From: Alphaproteobacteria bacterium
Lineage (GTDB): Bacteria; Pseudomonadota; Alphaproteobacteria; UBA6615
Assembly (NCBI GenBank): GCA_002722515.1
Contig: PBMH01000040.1
Location: forward strand, 1-34,603
Direction of reading: 5' to 3'
DNA: 34,603 nt
Part shown: in pieces, positions 24,814 to 33,115 of the stretch
Layout: every line of letters starts with the position of its first letter
Numbering within the stretch: position 1 is the first letter of the stretch
The notes under the pieces: generated by a model
What the model was told of the DNA's origin: nothing
The model's database searches: none
Seen by the model: only the letters and a program-made list of their open reading frames with translations
Made by a program: the position numbers and the translations under genes

Positions 24814-27135
24814 TTATAAGGCGCCAAAGTCTGGTGGCGGCACGCGACGATTCGAAGCGGCCTCATAGGCCGAAGCGACCCGCAGTGATACGTCTTCCAT
24901 GCCCGGCTCGGCCCGGAAAACCAGCGAGAAGGGTAGCCCCGGTTCCGGCAGTTCTGTCGGGACATCGGAATGGTGGCTCTCGTAATAGGCCCCGTCCGCC
25001 GACAATCTAAATACTGGATCATAGACGGTCGTTACAAAGCCTGCCGGGATCAAAATCTCAGTAAGGCCAGCATTCGGGCCATAGAGCGATTCCAATGCCA
25101 GGTTGTTTGGCCCGCCCCCAGGCTGGTGAGCACCACCGATCACACCTGGCGCCCAAGGTGTGTGCAGGCGCACAAGGCAGTCCAGCTGGTTCTCAAGAAT
25201 CACCATCATATCAATCCGGCGCAGCAGCTCGCGCAGCATAATTCGCTCGTCGACGCCTTGGCGTTCGCCCAGAACATTTCGTGGGTCCGCCGTATCTTCC
25301 CAGTTTTTGAACCCAGCCCGATGGTCATCGCCCCAGAATTTTGAGCGCGCGTTCAGGTCCGACCAAGTGGCGAGCGTCTCCTCAAAGCCCATTGCCGCCC
25401 AGTCGGTGCTACGGCGCATAAGATACTGAGCAATATGGAACTGGAATGTGTGGGCCAGCGCCTGGGGCTGTATGCTTCGAATGTCGAGCGCTGCGGGCGG
25501 CTCAATCTGGCCCTCCGCCAACCCGACGAAATATTCCATGGGGGTCATGTCGCCCGACCCAAAAATCTTGTTAGGCGCGAATGCGGTGGGTTCAATCGCC
25601 GCTGCAAACTCGGGATAGAGTGGTTTGCCATCTGATGTCAGACGGAACATCAGGTTGGGCATAAAGATGCCAACCATACGGCACAGCGCAGTGCGGAAAT
25701 CCACCGTCATTTGTTCACAATCGGGATCGGGGTCCCAAAGGTCATGCCGAGATTCAACAAGGGTCGCTCCCAGCTTTTCTGCCAGCACCATCTTGAGTTC
25801 AGTAGCGGCCGCAGAGGTAATCGGACCCTCGGACTTCGATCCAGGCACAGCTATCATGGATTCTCGGATCACGCCAATTCGCATGCCAGACAGCGAGCCG
25901 GTGCCTCCATCGGATATGTGCTTGGTGTAGCCGTCCAGAACACTTGAACGCGGCACCGCTGTCCACGGGTCGCGCGGGTCGTAATAGCCGTCTTCCGAAT
26001 TCTTCAGCGCGTCGAGTACCTTGGCTGAATCCTCGACCCGACGACACAGGATGCCCGTGCGGTCACACTGGATGTCGGCGCCAATAGCATTGCCATGGAA
26101 CGAGATCATTGCCTTGTGGGGGAGGATCAGCGCGACGGAATTGTGATTTGCAGGACCGCGGGTCGAGGCCCGCGTCTCCTCGCCCAAGCTCGCCATGACG
26201 AGGTTAGCCGATACGGACACGCCAGAACCAGAGGACGAACCGAGCGATGCTGCCCGCGAAGTATCATACGGATTGGCCGGGTTACCAGCCCAGGTCGAAC
26301 GCTGGTATCCAAGAGTCGACGGCAGAACTTTCTCCGGTTTATAGACCCCTCCGGGATCACCGGCCCGTCCATTATATTCAGTCAGCACCGCCTTAGCGAA
26401 AATGATGGCACCCTTCTTGCGCAACTGCTCCACCAGCGTATGATCGCGCGCTGGGAAATCGATGTCATAGGCGGCATCTGCTCCGCCAGTCGAGCGCATA
26501 TCCTTGGTGTCGAACGGGTCCTTGAAAGAAAACACCACGCCATACATAGGCAGCGCCTCAAGGTCCGGATTTGCGCCATATTCGGCGTCGAGTTCCGCGG
26601 CCCTCTCCAGCGCGTCCGGCATCTGGCGAAACATTTCGCAAACCGGCGGAGCACCCGGAGGCAACGGGCCTTCCGAGGGGTGCCGATCAAAATCTCCCTT
26701 GCAAGTGACAGAGCGTTCGCCGCGGATGTTCAAGGTCTGCAGTGCGTTGACCTGGCCACTCTTTGGGATACCGCGCAGCATGCCAAACTGCTGTGCAACT
26801 TCGGAATCGGACGCCGTCGACTCCATTCGTCCGAATTCGAGAGGTGGGCCCTTATATTTATCGAGATCCGGCAGAACATCCGCCGCCTTGACTGTGTCCG
26901 TTGGGAAGGTAATCGGCGCGCCAGCGCGCACCACCCCATCGACCGCAGGCACAGGTTTCCCGTCCTTAGTAACGAGCATGCTCGCTGCACCATTATACGC
27001 TCTTGCGCGATCAATATATTGTTGCACCACCTCGACCAAGGTCGTGCGTTGCTCGCGAATAGCGGCGTGGAGATCGTCGATTGTAGCCTCGACCACGTCG
27101 AACGAGCCACGGAATGATTCTGGTACCTTGGCCAT
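24814..27135 (-). CDS. Amidase signature family protein, unusually long (773 aa)
   Basis: An amidase hydrolysing a carboxamide through a Ser-cisSer-Lys triad. Lys205 lies in VFSFKDPFD, the cis-Ser in the LGSSSGSG loop (300-302) and the nucleophile Ser324 in GEETRASTRGPAN. The usual GTDTGGSIR is thus replaced by a rarer variant. Typical amidases are about 450-550 residues with the lysine near residue 80. Here residues 50-195 form an extra N-terminal region, and a long C-terminal domain extends to 773. The ATG at 27133-27135 follows ttggaga; a frame from 27318 is rejected because its extra 61 residues look non-coding. It is divergent from the TRAP genes and upstream of the monooxygenase on its strand (71 bp). 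Confidence 0.88.
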   Translation of the reverse strand: MAKVPESFRGSFDVVEATIDDLHAAIREQRTTLVEVVQQYIDRARAYNGAASMLVTKDGKPVPAVDGVVRAGAPITFPTDTVKAADVLPDLDKYKGPPLEFGRMESTASDSEVAQQFGMLRGIPKSGQVNALQTLNIRGERSVTCKGDFDRHPSEGPLPPGAPPVCEMFRQMPDALERAAELDAEYGANPDLEALPMYGVVFSFKDPFDTKDMRSTGGADAAYDIDFPARDHTLVEQLRKKGAIIFAKAVLTEYNGRAGDPGGVYKPEKVLPSTLGYQRSTWAGNPANPYDTSRAASLGSSSGSGVSVSANLVMASLGEETRASTRGPANHNSVALILPHKAMISFHGNAIGADIQCDRTGILCRRVEDSAKVLDALKNSEDGYYDPRDPWTAVPRSSVLDGYTKHISDGGTGSLSGMRIGVIRESMIAVPGSKSEGPITSAAATELKMVLAEKLGATLVESRHDLWDPDPDCEQMTVDFRTALCRMVGIFMPNLMFRLTSDGKPLYPEFAAAIEPTAFAPNKIFGSGDMTPMEYFVGLAEGQIEPPAALDIRSIQPQALAHTFQFHIAQYLMRRSTDWAAMGFEETLATWSDLNARSKFWGDDHRAGFKNWEDTADPRNVLGERQGVDERIMLRELLRRIDMMVILENQLDCLVRLHTPWAPGVIGGAHQPGGGPNNLALESLYGPNAGLTEILIPAGFVTTVYDPVFRLSADGAYYESHHSDVPTELPEPGLPFSLVFRAEPGMEDVSLRVASAYEAASNRRVPPPDFGAL

Positions 27136-27402
27136 GCAATTTCTCCAACCAAATTTATCCAATAGTGGAATGGATACTGGCAAAAACCAGGGTCCGATAT
27201 GCCAACGATTGCAATATTGTAGCAGACTATTAACTGCAGTTGTTCCTAGACGGACAAGATATTGCGGGTGAAGTGATTCGCTCAGCAAGGCTGGTTGCGA
27301 TAGTCTTATATAAAGCAAAGACTAATGCAGCGCCAAAGCGTGATGGGCGTTGCAATAGAGTTATGCCCCTTCATGTGTTGTACAAACTTGGGAGATACTG
27401 CG
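27136..27402. promoter_or_regulatory. Divergent control region of amidase and TRAP operon
   Basis: 267 bp between the amidase start and dctP start. It is AT-rich relative to its surroundings, as expected of a promoter region. tacttg-type ribosome spacing is clear for dctP (ggagat) and the amidase (ggaga). I see no good sigma-70 pair or palindromic operator. Confidence 0.4.
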
Positions 27403-28488
27403 ATGAAATATCTGAAGAACATGAAAATGGCGCTCGCCGCTGGCACTATCGCTGGCTCGATGGTCGCTGCAAGCGCTCCGTCGGTTGCGGATACAATCAA
27501 CATACGTATTGCATCCGGCCACCCGCCGACCGTCGTCTATGCGGGCCTGATGAAGAATTTTTTCCAGCCTGAACTTAAGAAGGCCATCGAGGCCAAAACT
27601 GACCACAAAGTCAATTTCATTGAGGGCTACAGCGGCTCGATCGTTAAGGTGTTCGACACCTTCGAAGGTGTCCAGAATGGCGTTGTCGACATAGGCGGGT
27701 TTTGCTACTGCTTCGAGGCTTCCAAGCTGCCGATGCACGCGTTCCAGATCATGCTGCCATTTGGCACCATGGACCCGGTGAAGAGTGTCGCCGCAGCCGC
27801 CGAAATCTATGAGAAGTACCCGAGCCTATCAAAACGCTTCCAGGATTTTGACCAGACCCTGATCGCCATCATCGGCGATGGCGGCTATAACCTCGGCACG
27901 AACTTCCCTTGGAAGAAGCTTGAAGATCTCAAGGGCCACAAGATACTTGGCGCGGGCCTAAACCTGAATTGGATGGAACAGGCCGGCATTGGGATAATCC
28001 CGGTCACCGACGGCCTCCCGGGCTGGTACCAGAAGATCAAGACGGGCGTTGCCGAGGGTGGGATTATGTTCCCCAGCGCTTGGGGTCCGGTCTTCAAATT
28101 GCATGAGGTCGGCCAGTACTACACGACCATAGGCTTTGGTTCGATTACCTGGCATGGCCTTACGGTTAACAACCGTTTCTGGGACCGCCTCCCAGCCGAT
28201 GCCAAGCCGGTCATTCAAGAAGTGGCGGGGCGCTTCCAGGCTCTGACCGGAACGGGCAACAAGGCCGGCTACGAGAAGGACATGAAGTGGCTGCGCAAAA
28301 ACATCACCGTTACCGACCTTCCCGCCGATGTGCGTCAGGGATGGGCCGAGGGTTTGGCTCACTGGCCGCAGAAGCATGCCAACGAACTGGAAGGCAAGGG
28401 CTTCCCGGCCAAGGCTATTCTAAATGACTACCTCGCCGCTGCTGAAAAACAGGGCTACAAGTGGCCGGTGCGCTACGTCGTCAAGTAG
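27403..28488 (+). CDS. dctP: TRAP transporter substrate-binding protein, DctP family
   Basis: A 361-residue periplasmic binding protein with signal peptide (residues 1-28, ending SVA|D). Family marks are INIRIASGHPPTVVYAG, LEDLKGHKILGAG near 165-177 and ITWHGLTVNNRFWDRLP near 250. The DctP fold binds a carboxylate through a conserved Arg, but I do not assign one with certainty. The ATG at 27403 follows ggagat and starts the signal peptide; an in-frame ATG at 27325 is rejected. It is followed by dctQ and dctM to form a complete TRAP system. The ligand is unknown; the neighbouring amidase and amidohydrolase suggest an organic acid or amide-derived acid. Confidence 0.92.
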   Translation: MKYLKNMKMALAAGTIAGSMVAASAPSVADTINIRIASGHPPTVVYAGLMKNFFQPELKKAIEAKTDHKVNFIEGYSGSIVKVFDTFEGVQNGVVDIGGFCYCFEASKLPMHAFQIMLPFGTMDPVKSVAAAAEIYEKYPSLSKRFQDFDQTLIAIIGDGGYNLGTNFPWKKLEDLKGHKILGAGLNLNWMEQAGIGIIPVTDGLPGWYQKIKTGVAEGGIMFPSAWGPVFKLHEVGQYYTTIGFGSITWHGLTVNNRFWDRLPADAKPVIQEVAGRFQALTGTGNKAGYEKDMKWLRKNITVTDLPADVRQGWAEGLAHWPQKHANELEGKGFPAKAILNDYLAAAEKQGYKWPVRYVVK

Positions 28489-28530
28489 CAAATGCACCAA
28501 TGCCGGGTTAGCCCAGCAGGAATGAATAAT

Positions 28531-28560
28531 CGGCTGGCGTTTCCACGCGAACGCCAGCCG
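28531..28560 (+). terminator. Strong hairpin between dctP and dctQ (possible partial terminator/attenuator)
   Basis: CGGCTGGCGTT - eight bases - AACGCCAGCCG: an 11-bp perfect stem, 43 bp after the dctP stop, followed by gtctttc, a poor T-tract. Such hairpins after TRAP or ABC binding-protein genes usually stabilise the upstream mRNA or partially terminate, giving excess binding protein over permease. Confidence 0.7.
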
Positions 28561-28623
28561 GTCTTTCATCTGACACCCGCAGCTTCCGGATGATCGCGCG
28601 GCCGTGCAATTGAGGAAGACAAA

Positions 28624-29151
28624 ATGAATCTCATTACCTTCAGTGATCGCATCTCGAAGTTTCTGATGATCGTGGCCGCGCTGTGGGCTTTTGCACTGAC
28701 CTTCATGATTCTCGCAGACGTCACGGGACGTGGCGCTTTCGATGCACCCATCAACGGCACAACAGAACTTGTCACCGCATCAATCGTAATTATCGTTTTC
28801 CTGCAGGCTGGCTACGCCATCCGCAGCCGCTCAATGTTGCGCGCGGATTTCCTCGTCGTGCACATGTCGCCGAAGGTGCAACGCACCCTCGCCGCCGTCG
28901 GTTATCTTCTCGGCGCCGCTTTCTTCCTGATGATTATCACCGGCGGCTGGCAGGAGAGCATCGCCTCCTTCGTCGAGGGTGAATATGAGGGCGAAGGCGC
29001 TCTCCGTGTCCCATCCTGGCCGGCTCGCTGGACCGTCATTGGTGGCAGTGCGCTAGCCATGCTGAACTATCTCGTGATGGCATATATTGACATTTTCAAG
29101 CCCGAGCTGCTGGATTCCGAAGTGAATCCGGACACACCGCCGCAGCACTAG
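28624..29151 (+). CDS. dctQ: TRAP transporter small permease subunit, DctQ family
   Basis: A 175-residue protein with four transmembrane helices (about 12-33, 48-66, 88-106, 138-158), matching DctQ architecture. The first loop contains the family pattern VTGRGAFDAPINGTTELV. The C-terminal tail is polar and cytoplasmic. A ribosome site (gaggaag) precedes the ATG. It ends 27 bp before dctM and together they form the membrane complex that couples DctP delivery to a sodium gradient. Confidence 0.92.
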   Translation: MNLITFSDRISKFLMIVAALWAFALTFMILADVTGRGAFDAPINGTTELVTASIVIIVFLQAGYAIRSRSMLRADFLVVHMSPKVQRTLAAVGYLLGAAFFLMIITGGWQESIASFVEGEYEGEGALRVPSWPARWTVIGGSALAMLNYLVMAYIDIFKPELLDSEVNPDTPPQH

Positions 29152-29178
29152 CCGCGCGACGAAGAAGGAAACACCGCT

Positions 29179-30549
29179 GTGTTCGAAGCCAATACCGCCA
29201 TCCTGCTGATCGTATGTCTGATCGCATTAGTGGCCATCGGGGTGCACATCGCCATCGCCCTAGGTATGACCAGCGCGCTAGGCATTTTTCTCGTGACCGG
29301 CGCGGATGTTTACGCATTTGGTACCGTCCAACGCATGCTGGCAGCCACCGCCTACGAGGCCATTCGCGAGTTTGTGTTCGCGGTCATACCCCTGTTTCTA
29401 TTAATGGGCGAGTTCATAAGTAAATCGGGAACCGTTACCGACGTCTACCGCGGCGTAAACCGTATGTTGCACCGGCTACCCGGTCGGCTCGGCATCGCAA
29501 CGGTGATTGGTAACGCACTGTTTTCCTTCGTTACAGGCGTCAGCATCGCATCAGCCGCCACCTTCTCTCGGATTGCCTATCCGGAGATGAAGCGCTTCGG
29601 CTACCACCCAGGCTTCGCGCTCGGTACAGTCGCCGGCTCGAGTTGCCTAGGCATGCTGATTCCACCCAGCGTGCTTATGATCGTGTGGGGAATCCTGACA
29701 GAGCAGTCGATTGGTCAGCTCTTTGCGGGCGGCGTCCTTCCAGGCCTGATGCTGACTAGCATGTTCATTATGTATGTGTTCGCCATGGCGCTTGTAAAAC
29801 CATCCGTCGTCGGTGTCGGAGTCGTCCCGAATTCTAGCGCAGAGACTCCTGCGGAACCGGACGATGAAGAGGAAGAAGTCTCGACCACTCAGTTCCTCAT
29901 CAGCCTGTTCGGCATCGTAGCCGTAATTGTGGCCGTACTAGGTGGCATCTGGTTCGGTGTCTTCTCGCCGACCGAGGGCGCGGGCGCAGGTGCCTTCATT
30001 GGCCTAGTGCTGGCACTCGTCAAGGGCATGAGGTTCCGGGAATTTATCGACGCGGTCCTGTCGGTGGGCAAAACCTCGGCGCCGATCCTGTTGTTACTCG
30101 TCGCCGCCTCACTCTATTCGCGAACTCTGGCCATGACCGGCATGGCGAACGCCATCGAGAGCCTATTCATCGGCTCTGGGATGGAGCCCTGGATGATCAT
30201 CGCAGTAATGGTGCTGATCTGGTTCGCACTCGGCATGATCATCGATTCAATTTCGATCATGCTGCTAACCGCAGCAATCTTCTCGCCCATCGCTATCCAG
30301 TTGGGCTTCGACCCAATCGCCTTTGCCATCATCGCCATCATCGCGATCGAGGCCGGGCTGCTGACGCCGCCCTTTGGATTGCTAGTCTACACAGTTAAAT
30401 CGGCTATCCAGGACATCGATCCCGAGATGAACGTGATGACCATCTTCATGAGCTCAATTCCCTACTGGATCATTATGCTCGTCGCCATGGCTCTGATTGT
30501 TCGCTTTCCAGAGATCGCGACATTTCTGCCCAACGTGCTGTTCCCATAG
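29179..30549 (+). CDS. dctM: TRAP transporter large permease subunit, DctM family
   Basis: A 456-residue protein with around twelve helices. GTG start, preceded by gaagga. Features are VFAVIPLFLLMGEFI (67-80), SIASAATFSRIAYPEMKRFGY (122-142), GSSCLGMLIPPSVLMIVWGILTEQSIGQLFAGG (153-185, in pieces typical of DctM), and the second-half match LLTPPFGLLVYTVK. Residues 221-233 form an acidic cytoplasmic loop (PEPDDEEEE) between halves, longer and more acidic than in most DctM proteins. With DctPQ it completes the operon. A terminator follows. Confidence 0.92.
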   Translation: MFEANTAILLIVCLIALVAIGVHIAIALGMTSALGIFLVTGADVYAFGTVQRMLAATAYEAIREFVFAVIPLFLLMGEFISKSGTVTDVYRGVNRMLHRLPGRLGIATVIGNALFSFVTGVSIASAATFSRIAYPEMKRFGYHPGFALGTVAGSSCLGMLIPPSVLMIVWGILTEQSIGQLFAGGVLPGLMLTSMFIMYVFAMALVKPSVVGVGVVPNSSAETPAEPDDEEEEVSTTQFLISLFGIVAVIVAVLGGIWFGVFSPTEGAGAGAFIGLVLALVKGMRFREFIDAVLSVGKTSAPILLLLVAASLYSRTLAMTGMANAIESLFIGSGMEPWMIIAVMVLIWFALGMIIDSISIMLLTAAIFSPIAIQLGFDPIAFAIIAIIAIEAGLLTPPFGLLVYTVKSAIQDIDPEMNVMTIFMSSIPYWIIMLVAMALIVRFPEIATFLPNVLFP

Positions 30550-30578
30550 CAGGGTGGTAACGTAATTGTTTGCAGCTG

Positions 30579-30612
30579 AAGCTGCCGGAACCCTCGGCAG
30601 CTTCTATTTTTT
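30579..30612 (+). terminator. Rho-independent terminator of the dctPQM operon
   Basis: Perfect 9-bp stem AAGCTGCCG / CGGCAGCTT, 7-base loop, then ctatttttt. An overlapping alternative hairpin GCAGCT-GA-AGCTGC begins at 30572, sharing the left arm. Confidence 0.9.
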
Positions 30613-30638
30613 ATGTTCGATTATATGAAAACAGCGCA

Positions 30639-31751
30639 CTAGCTCCAGTTTTCTTGAGGCTTGGCGCGGGCGAAGTTATTGACGTCGATCTTGAGCAAAC
30701 CGGCGGAGTTGAGGCCGCACATGGATTCCTTATCGGCCGCCGAGTAACCATCGAGACCCATGATGTGTTCGGTTGGGTCGTAGTCGGCCATGTCGAACGG
30801 ATAGTCCGTTCCGAGAACGATCCGGTCTGTACCATATTGCCTAGCTAGGTAATCAAGCTGGTCAGTCGAAAATACCGTCGTGTCGAAATACAGATTCTTT
30901 AGATAGCTCGTCGGCGGCTGGTCGATATTTAGGCAGCAATCTTCACGCTGACCCCAAGCATGATCCATGCGCGCAGAATAGGCCGCGACGAAGGCGCCGC
31001 CATGGACAGCTACAATTTTCAGGCCTGGGTATCGCGCCAGCACGCCGTCGAAGATCAGATAGTGGATCGCCACCGTTGTATCGAGCGGATTGCCGATGAT
31101 GTTGGTCAAGTAATGCGCCCCAAAACGCTCACTGGCAAAGGACGTCGGGTGCAGCAGGATAGGAATATCCAACTCCTCGCACTTCGACCAAAAGGGCTCA
31201 AGGCGTTCTGCGGACAGCTCGTCTTGGCCGATCTGGGCGCCGATCTGGATGCCCTTGAATCCGAGCTCATTGATTAGCCGGCCAAGCTCCTCAAGCGCCA
31301 TGTTCGTATTCTGCAGCGGCACAGTACCGAGGCCAACCAGACGGTCGGGCGCTTCGGATACGGAGCGCGCGATGTTGTCGTTGACCTTCTGCGCAGTCTC
31401 CTGGCCCAGCGCGTCGGGCGCGTCATAGTGCATCTGCCCCGGCTGGGGCGAGATAGCCATCACGTCAACGCACATCTTGTCCATGTCCGCCAGGCGCTTG
31501 GTCACGCCAACTAGCTCCTCGTGGCGGTCCTCATTCTGCTTCTTGTTCAGTTCGCGAGTAAGCGGACTCGCATACTTCACCGCGTCGAGAGACATGGCGG
31601 GCACATGCTTGCGCACCTCCTCGTCTACCCCCTCGGTCATGATGTGGCCGTGAATATCGACGATGAGCGTATCGGGACGCTTGTAATGGCCCGGATGCTC
31701 CCGACCTGCGCTGGAACCATAGGGATCAATATTCGCAACATTGCCGGCCAT
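30639..31751 (-). CDS. Amidohydrolase family protein, ACMSD-like
   Basis: A 370-residue amidohydrolase-2 family enzyme. The metal ligands HxH are His34 and His36 in DIHGHIM. A further His lies in LLHPTSF, another in VHGGAF, and the Asp in LGTDYPFDM closes the active site. These proteins decarboxylate or hydrolyse acids such as 2-amino-3-carboxymuconate semialdehyde or related aromatic acids, using a divalent metal. The exact substrate is unknown. The ribosome site gaaggag is strong. The gene is convergent with the TRAP operon and starts 112 bp beyond the end of zur, on the same strand. Confidence 0.87.
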   Translation of the reverse strand: MAGNVANIDPYGSSAGREHPGHYKRPDTLIVDIHGHIMTEGVDEEVRKHVPAMSLDAVKYASPLTRELNKKQNEDRHEELVGVTKRLADMDKMCVDVMAISPQPGQMHYDAPDALGQETAQKVNDNIARSVSEAPDRLVGLGTVPLQNTNMALEELGRLINELGFKGIQIGAQIGQDELSAERLEPFWSKCEELDIPILLHPTSFASERFGAHYLTNIIGNPLDTTVAIHYLIFDGVLARYPGLKIVAVHGGAFVAAYSARMDHAWGQREDCCLNIDQPPTSYLKNLYFDTTVFSTDQLDYLARQYGTDRIVLGTDYPFDMADYDPTEHIMGLDGYSAADKESMCGLNSAGLLKIDVNNFARAKPQENWS

Positions 31752-31795
31752 AGCTGGCTCCTTCGATTTTTACTTTTGTGAAATTGGAAAATGGG

Positions 31796-31813
31796 GTGTC
31801 CCAAACGGGACAC
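31796..31813. terminator. Perfect palindrome between zur and the amidohydrolase gene
   Basis: GTGTCCC-AAAC-GGGACAC: 7-bp stem, 4-base loop. Read on the minus strand it lies 50 bp after the zur stop and is followed by cccatttt, so it may terminate the znuCB-zur operon. It is also 45 bp upstream of the amidohydrolase start, where it could equally be a regulator site. Confidence 0.5.
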
Positions 31814-31863
31814 GCGCCGTCAAGCCCTACTTGGTAAAACGTCTCCCGGCACGGAGGGTCAGG

Positions 31864-32292
31864 TTACGCCGTGCGGCAGGACTCACACAAACCGCGCAAC
31901 TCTATCACCGTACTATGGGGCTCAAACCCTTCGGCCTTAGCCCTGCTGCGCAACTGATCAGCCACATCCCGCTCAGTAAACTCGGCTACGCTGTCGCATC
32001 TCTCGCAGATCGCAAAAGCCGCTGCACCATGAGTATCACCAACATCCGCGCCAGTAGGATGGTTGCAGGCAACGAAAGCGTTCAAGCTCTCAACCCGATG
32101 CACCAGACCATACGCAACCAGCTTGTCAAGTGCCCGGTAGATCTGAAGCGGCGCCCGCAGACCGTCGTCGCGGAGCTGATCAAGAATCGTGTATGCGCTC
32201 AGCGGCCCATCTGCCCCCTCAAGAGCCGAGAATACCAGCGCCTGATTGCGCGTGAGGTCAGGGTTGCCGTGTGGTGCGGCGTCGGCATTCAT
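31864..32292 (-). CDS. zur: Fur-family zinc uptake regulator Zur
   Basis: A 142-residue Fur-family protein. The winged helix (residues about 10-75) has the recognition segment APLQIYRALDKLVAYGLVHRVES. The dimerisation domain has structural-zinc cysteines Cys96-x-x-Cys99 and Cys136-x-x-Cys139, a Zur-type arrangement. It lacks the HHHxH iron motif of Fur. It follows znuB by 4 bp on the same strand, supporting zinc as effector; in the presence of zinc it should repress this operon and znuA. Probable sites are in the znuC/znuA intergenic region. Confidence 0.93.
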   Translation of the reverse strand: MNADAAPHGNPDLTRNQALVFSALEGADGPLSAYTILDQLRDDGLRAPLQIYRALDKLVAYGLVHRVESLNAFVACNHPTGADVGDTHGAAAFAICERCDSVAEFTERDVADQLRSRAKAEGFEPHSTVIELRGLCESCRTA

Positions 32293-32296
32293 GATG

Positions 32297-33115
32297 TCAA
32301 ATTCCCTCGCTGGGCTTGCGTCTCCGGATTATGACTGCCACCGGCAACAACGCCAATAGGAACAATATCAGGGCCGCAACGACGATAGAGGGACCGGATG
32401 GCGTATCCCATTCCAAGGACCCAAACAAACCCGCCACCACGGCAATGATACCCAGCATAATCGCGGTAAGGGCCATGGCCTCCGGGCCCGAAGCCACCCG
32501 GCGGGCCGTGGCGGCCGGAATTATTAGCAACGCAGTAATCAGCAAGACCCCGACGACCTTCATGGAAATCGCAATGACAGTCGCCATGAGAAACATAAAG
32601 ACCATATTCGCGCGAGCGGGTTTCATACCCTCCGCTTCGGCAACCTCGTAGTTTACCGTCGCGGCGAAGAGTGACCGCCAGACGAACACCAGCACGAGCA
32701 AGACCGCCGCGCCGCCGATATAGATCACGACAATATCGATCAACGAGACCGCAAGAATGTCGCCGAACAGAAAACCCATAAGATCCACCCGCACCGTGGG
32801 CAGGAACGCCAGCGCGACGAGCCCAAGTGCGAGAGACGAATGCGCTAGCAGGCCAAGCAGGGAATCCGATGACAAGCTCGCCCGCTGCTGCAACAGGAGC
32901 AACGACAGAGCGACAAGGGCGGAGACAACAAACACGGCAGCGGTAATATTCACCTGGAGCAGCAGCGCCAACGCCACACCCAACAGCGCCGAGTGCGAGA
33001 GCGTGTCGCCGAAGTAAGCGAGCCGGCGCCACACAATCAAACAACCAAGCGGGCCCGCGACCACGGCCACACCGATACCGGCGACGAGCGCTCGAACGAA
33101 GAAATCATCGAGCAT
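32297..33115 (-). CDS. znuB: Zinc ABC transporter permease ZnuB
   Basis: A 272-residue membrane permease with about eight helices, partner of ZnuC and ZnuA. Family marks are GPLGCLIVWRRLAYFGDTLSHSALLGVAL near residues 20-48 and the coupling region with DxxxSxxxLLGLLAHSSLALGLV. The C terminus is short. I start at the ATG at 33113-33115 (MLDDFFVRAL), the common start of this family; ATGs at 33142 and 33130 lie in frame upstream but inside the znuC end. The overlap with znuC (33105-33115) implies translational coupling. Confidence 0.93.
   Translation of the reverse strand: MLDDFFVRALVAGIGVAVVAGPLGCLIVWRRLAYFGDTLSHSALLGVALALLLQVNITAAVFVVSALVALSLLLLQQRASLSSDSLLGLLAHSSLALGLVALAFLPTVRVDLMGFLFGDILAVSLIDIVVIYIGGAAVLLVLVFVWRSLFAATVNYEVAEAEGMKPARANMVFMFLMATVIAISMKVVGVLLITALLIIPAATARRVASGPEAMALTAIMLGIIAVVAGLFGSLEWDTPSGPSIVVAALILFLLALLPVAVIIRRRKPSEGI

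Noticed and set aside
26095-27117. Long plus-strand reading frame (340 codons) within the amidase gene
   Set aside because: It is antisense to a gene with clear catalytic motifs, has an Arg-rich composition typical of opposite-strand readings of GC-rich genes, and shows no family pattern.
32289-33044. 251-codon minus-strand frame overlapping znuB in another frame
   Set aside because: It shares the DNA of znuB, which has the permease motifs; the alternative has a Cys/Arg/Gly-rich, non-membrane composition.
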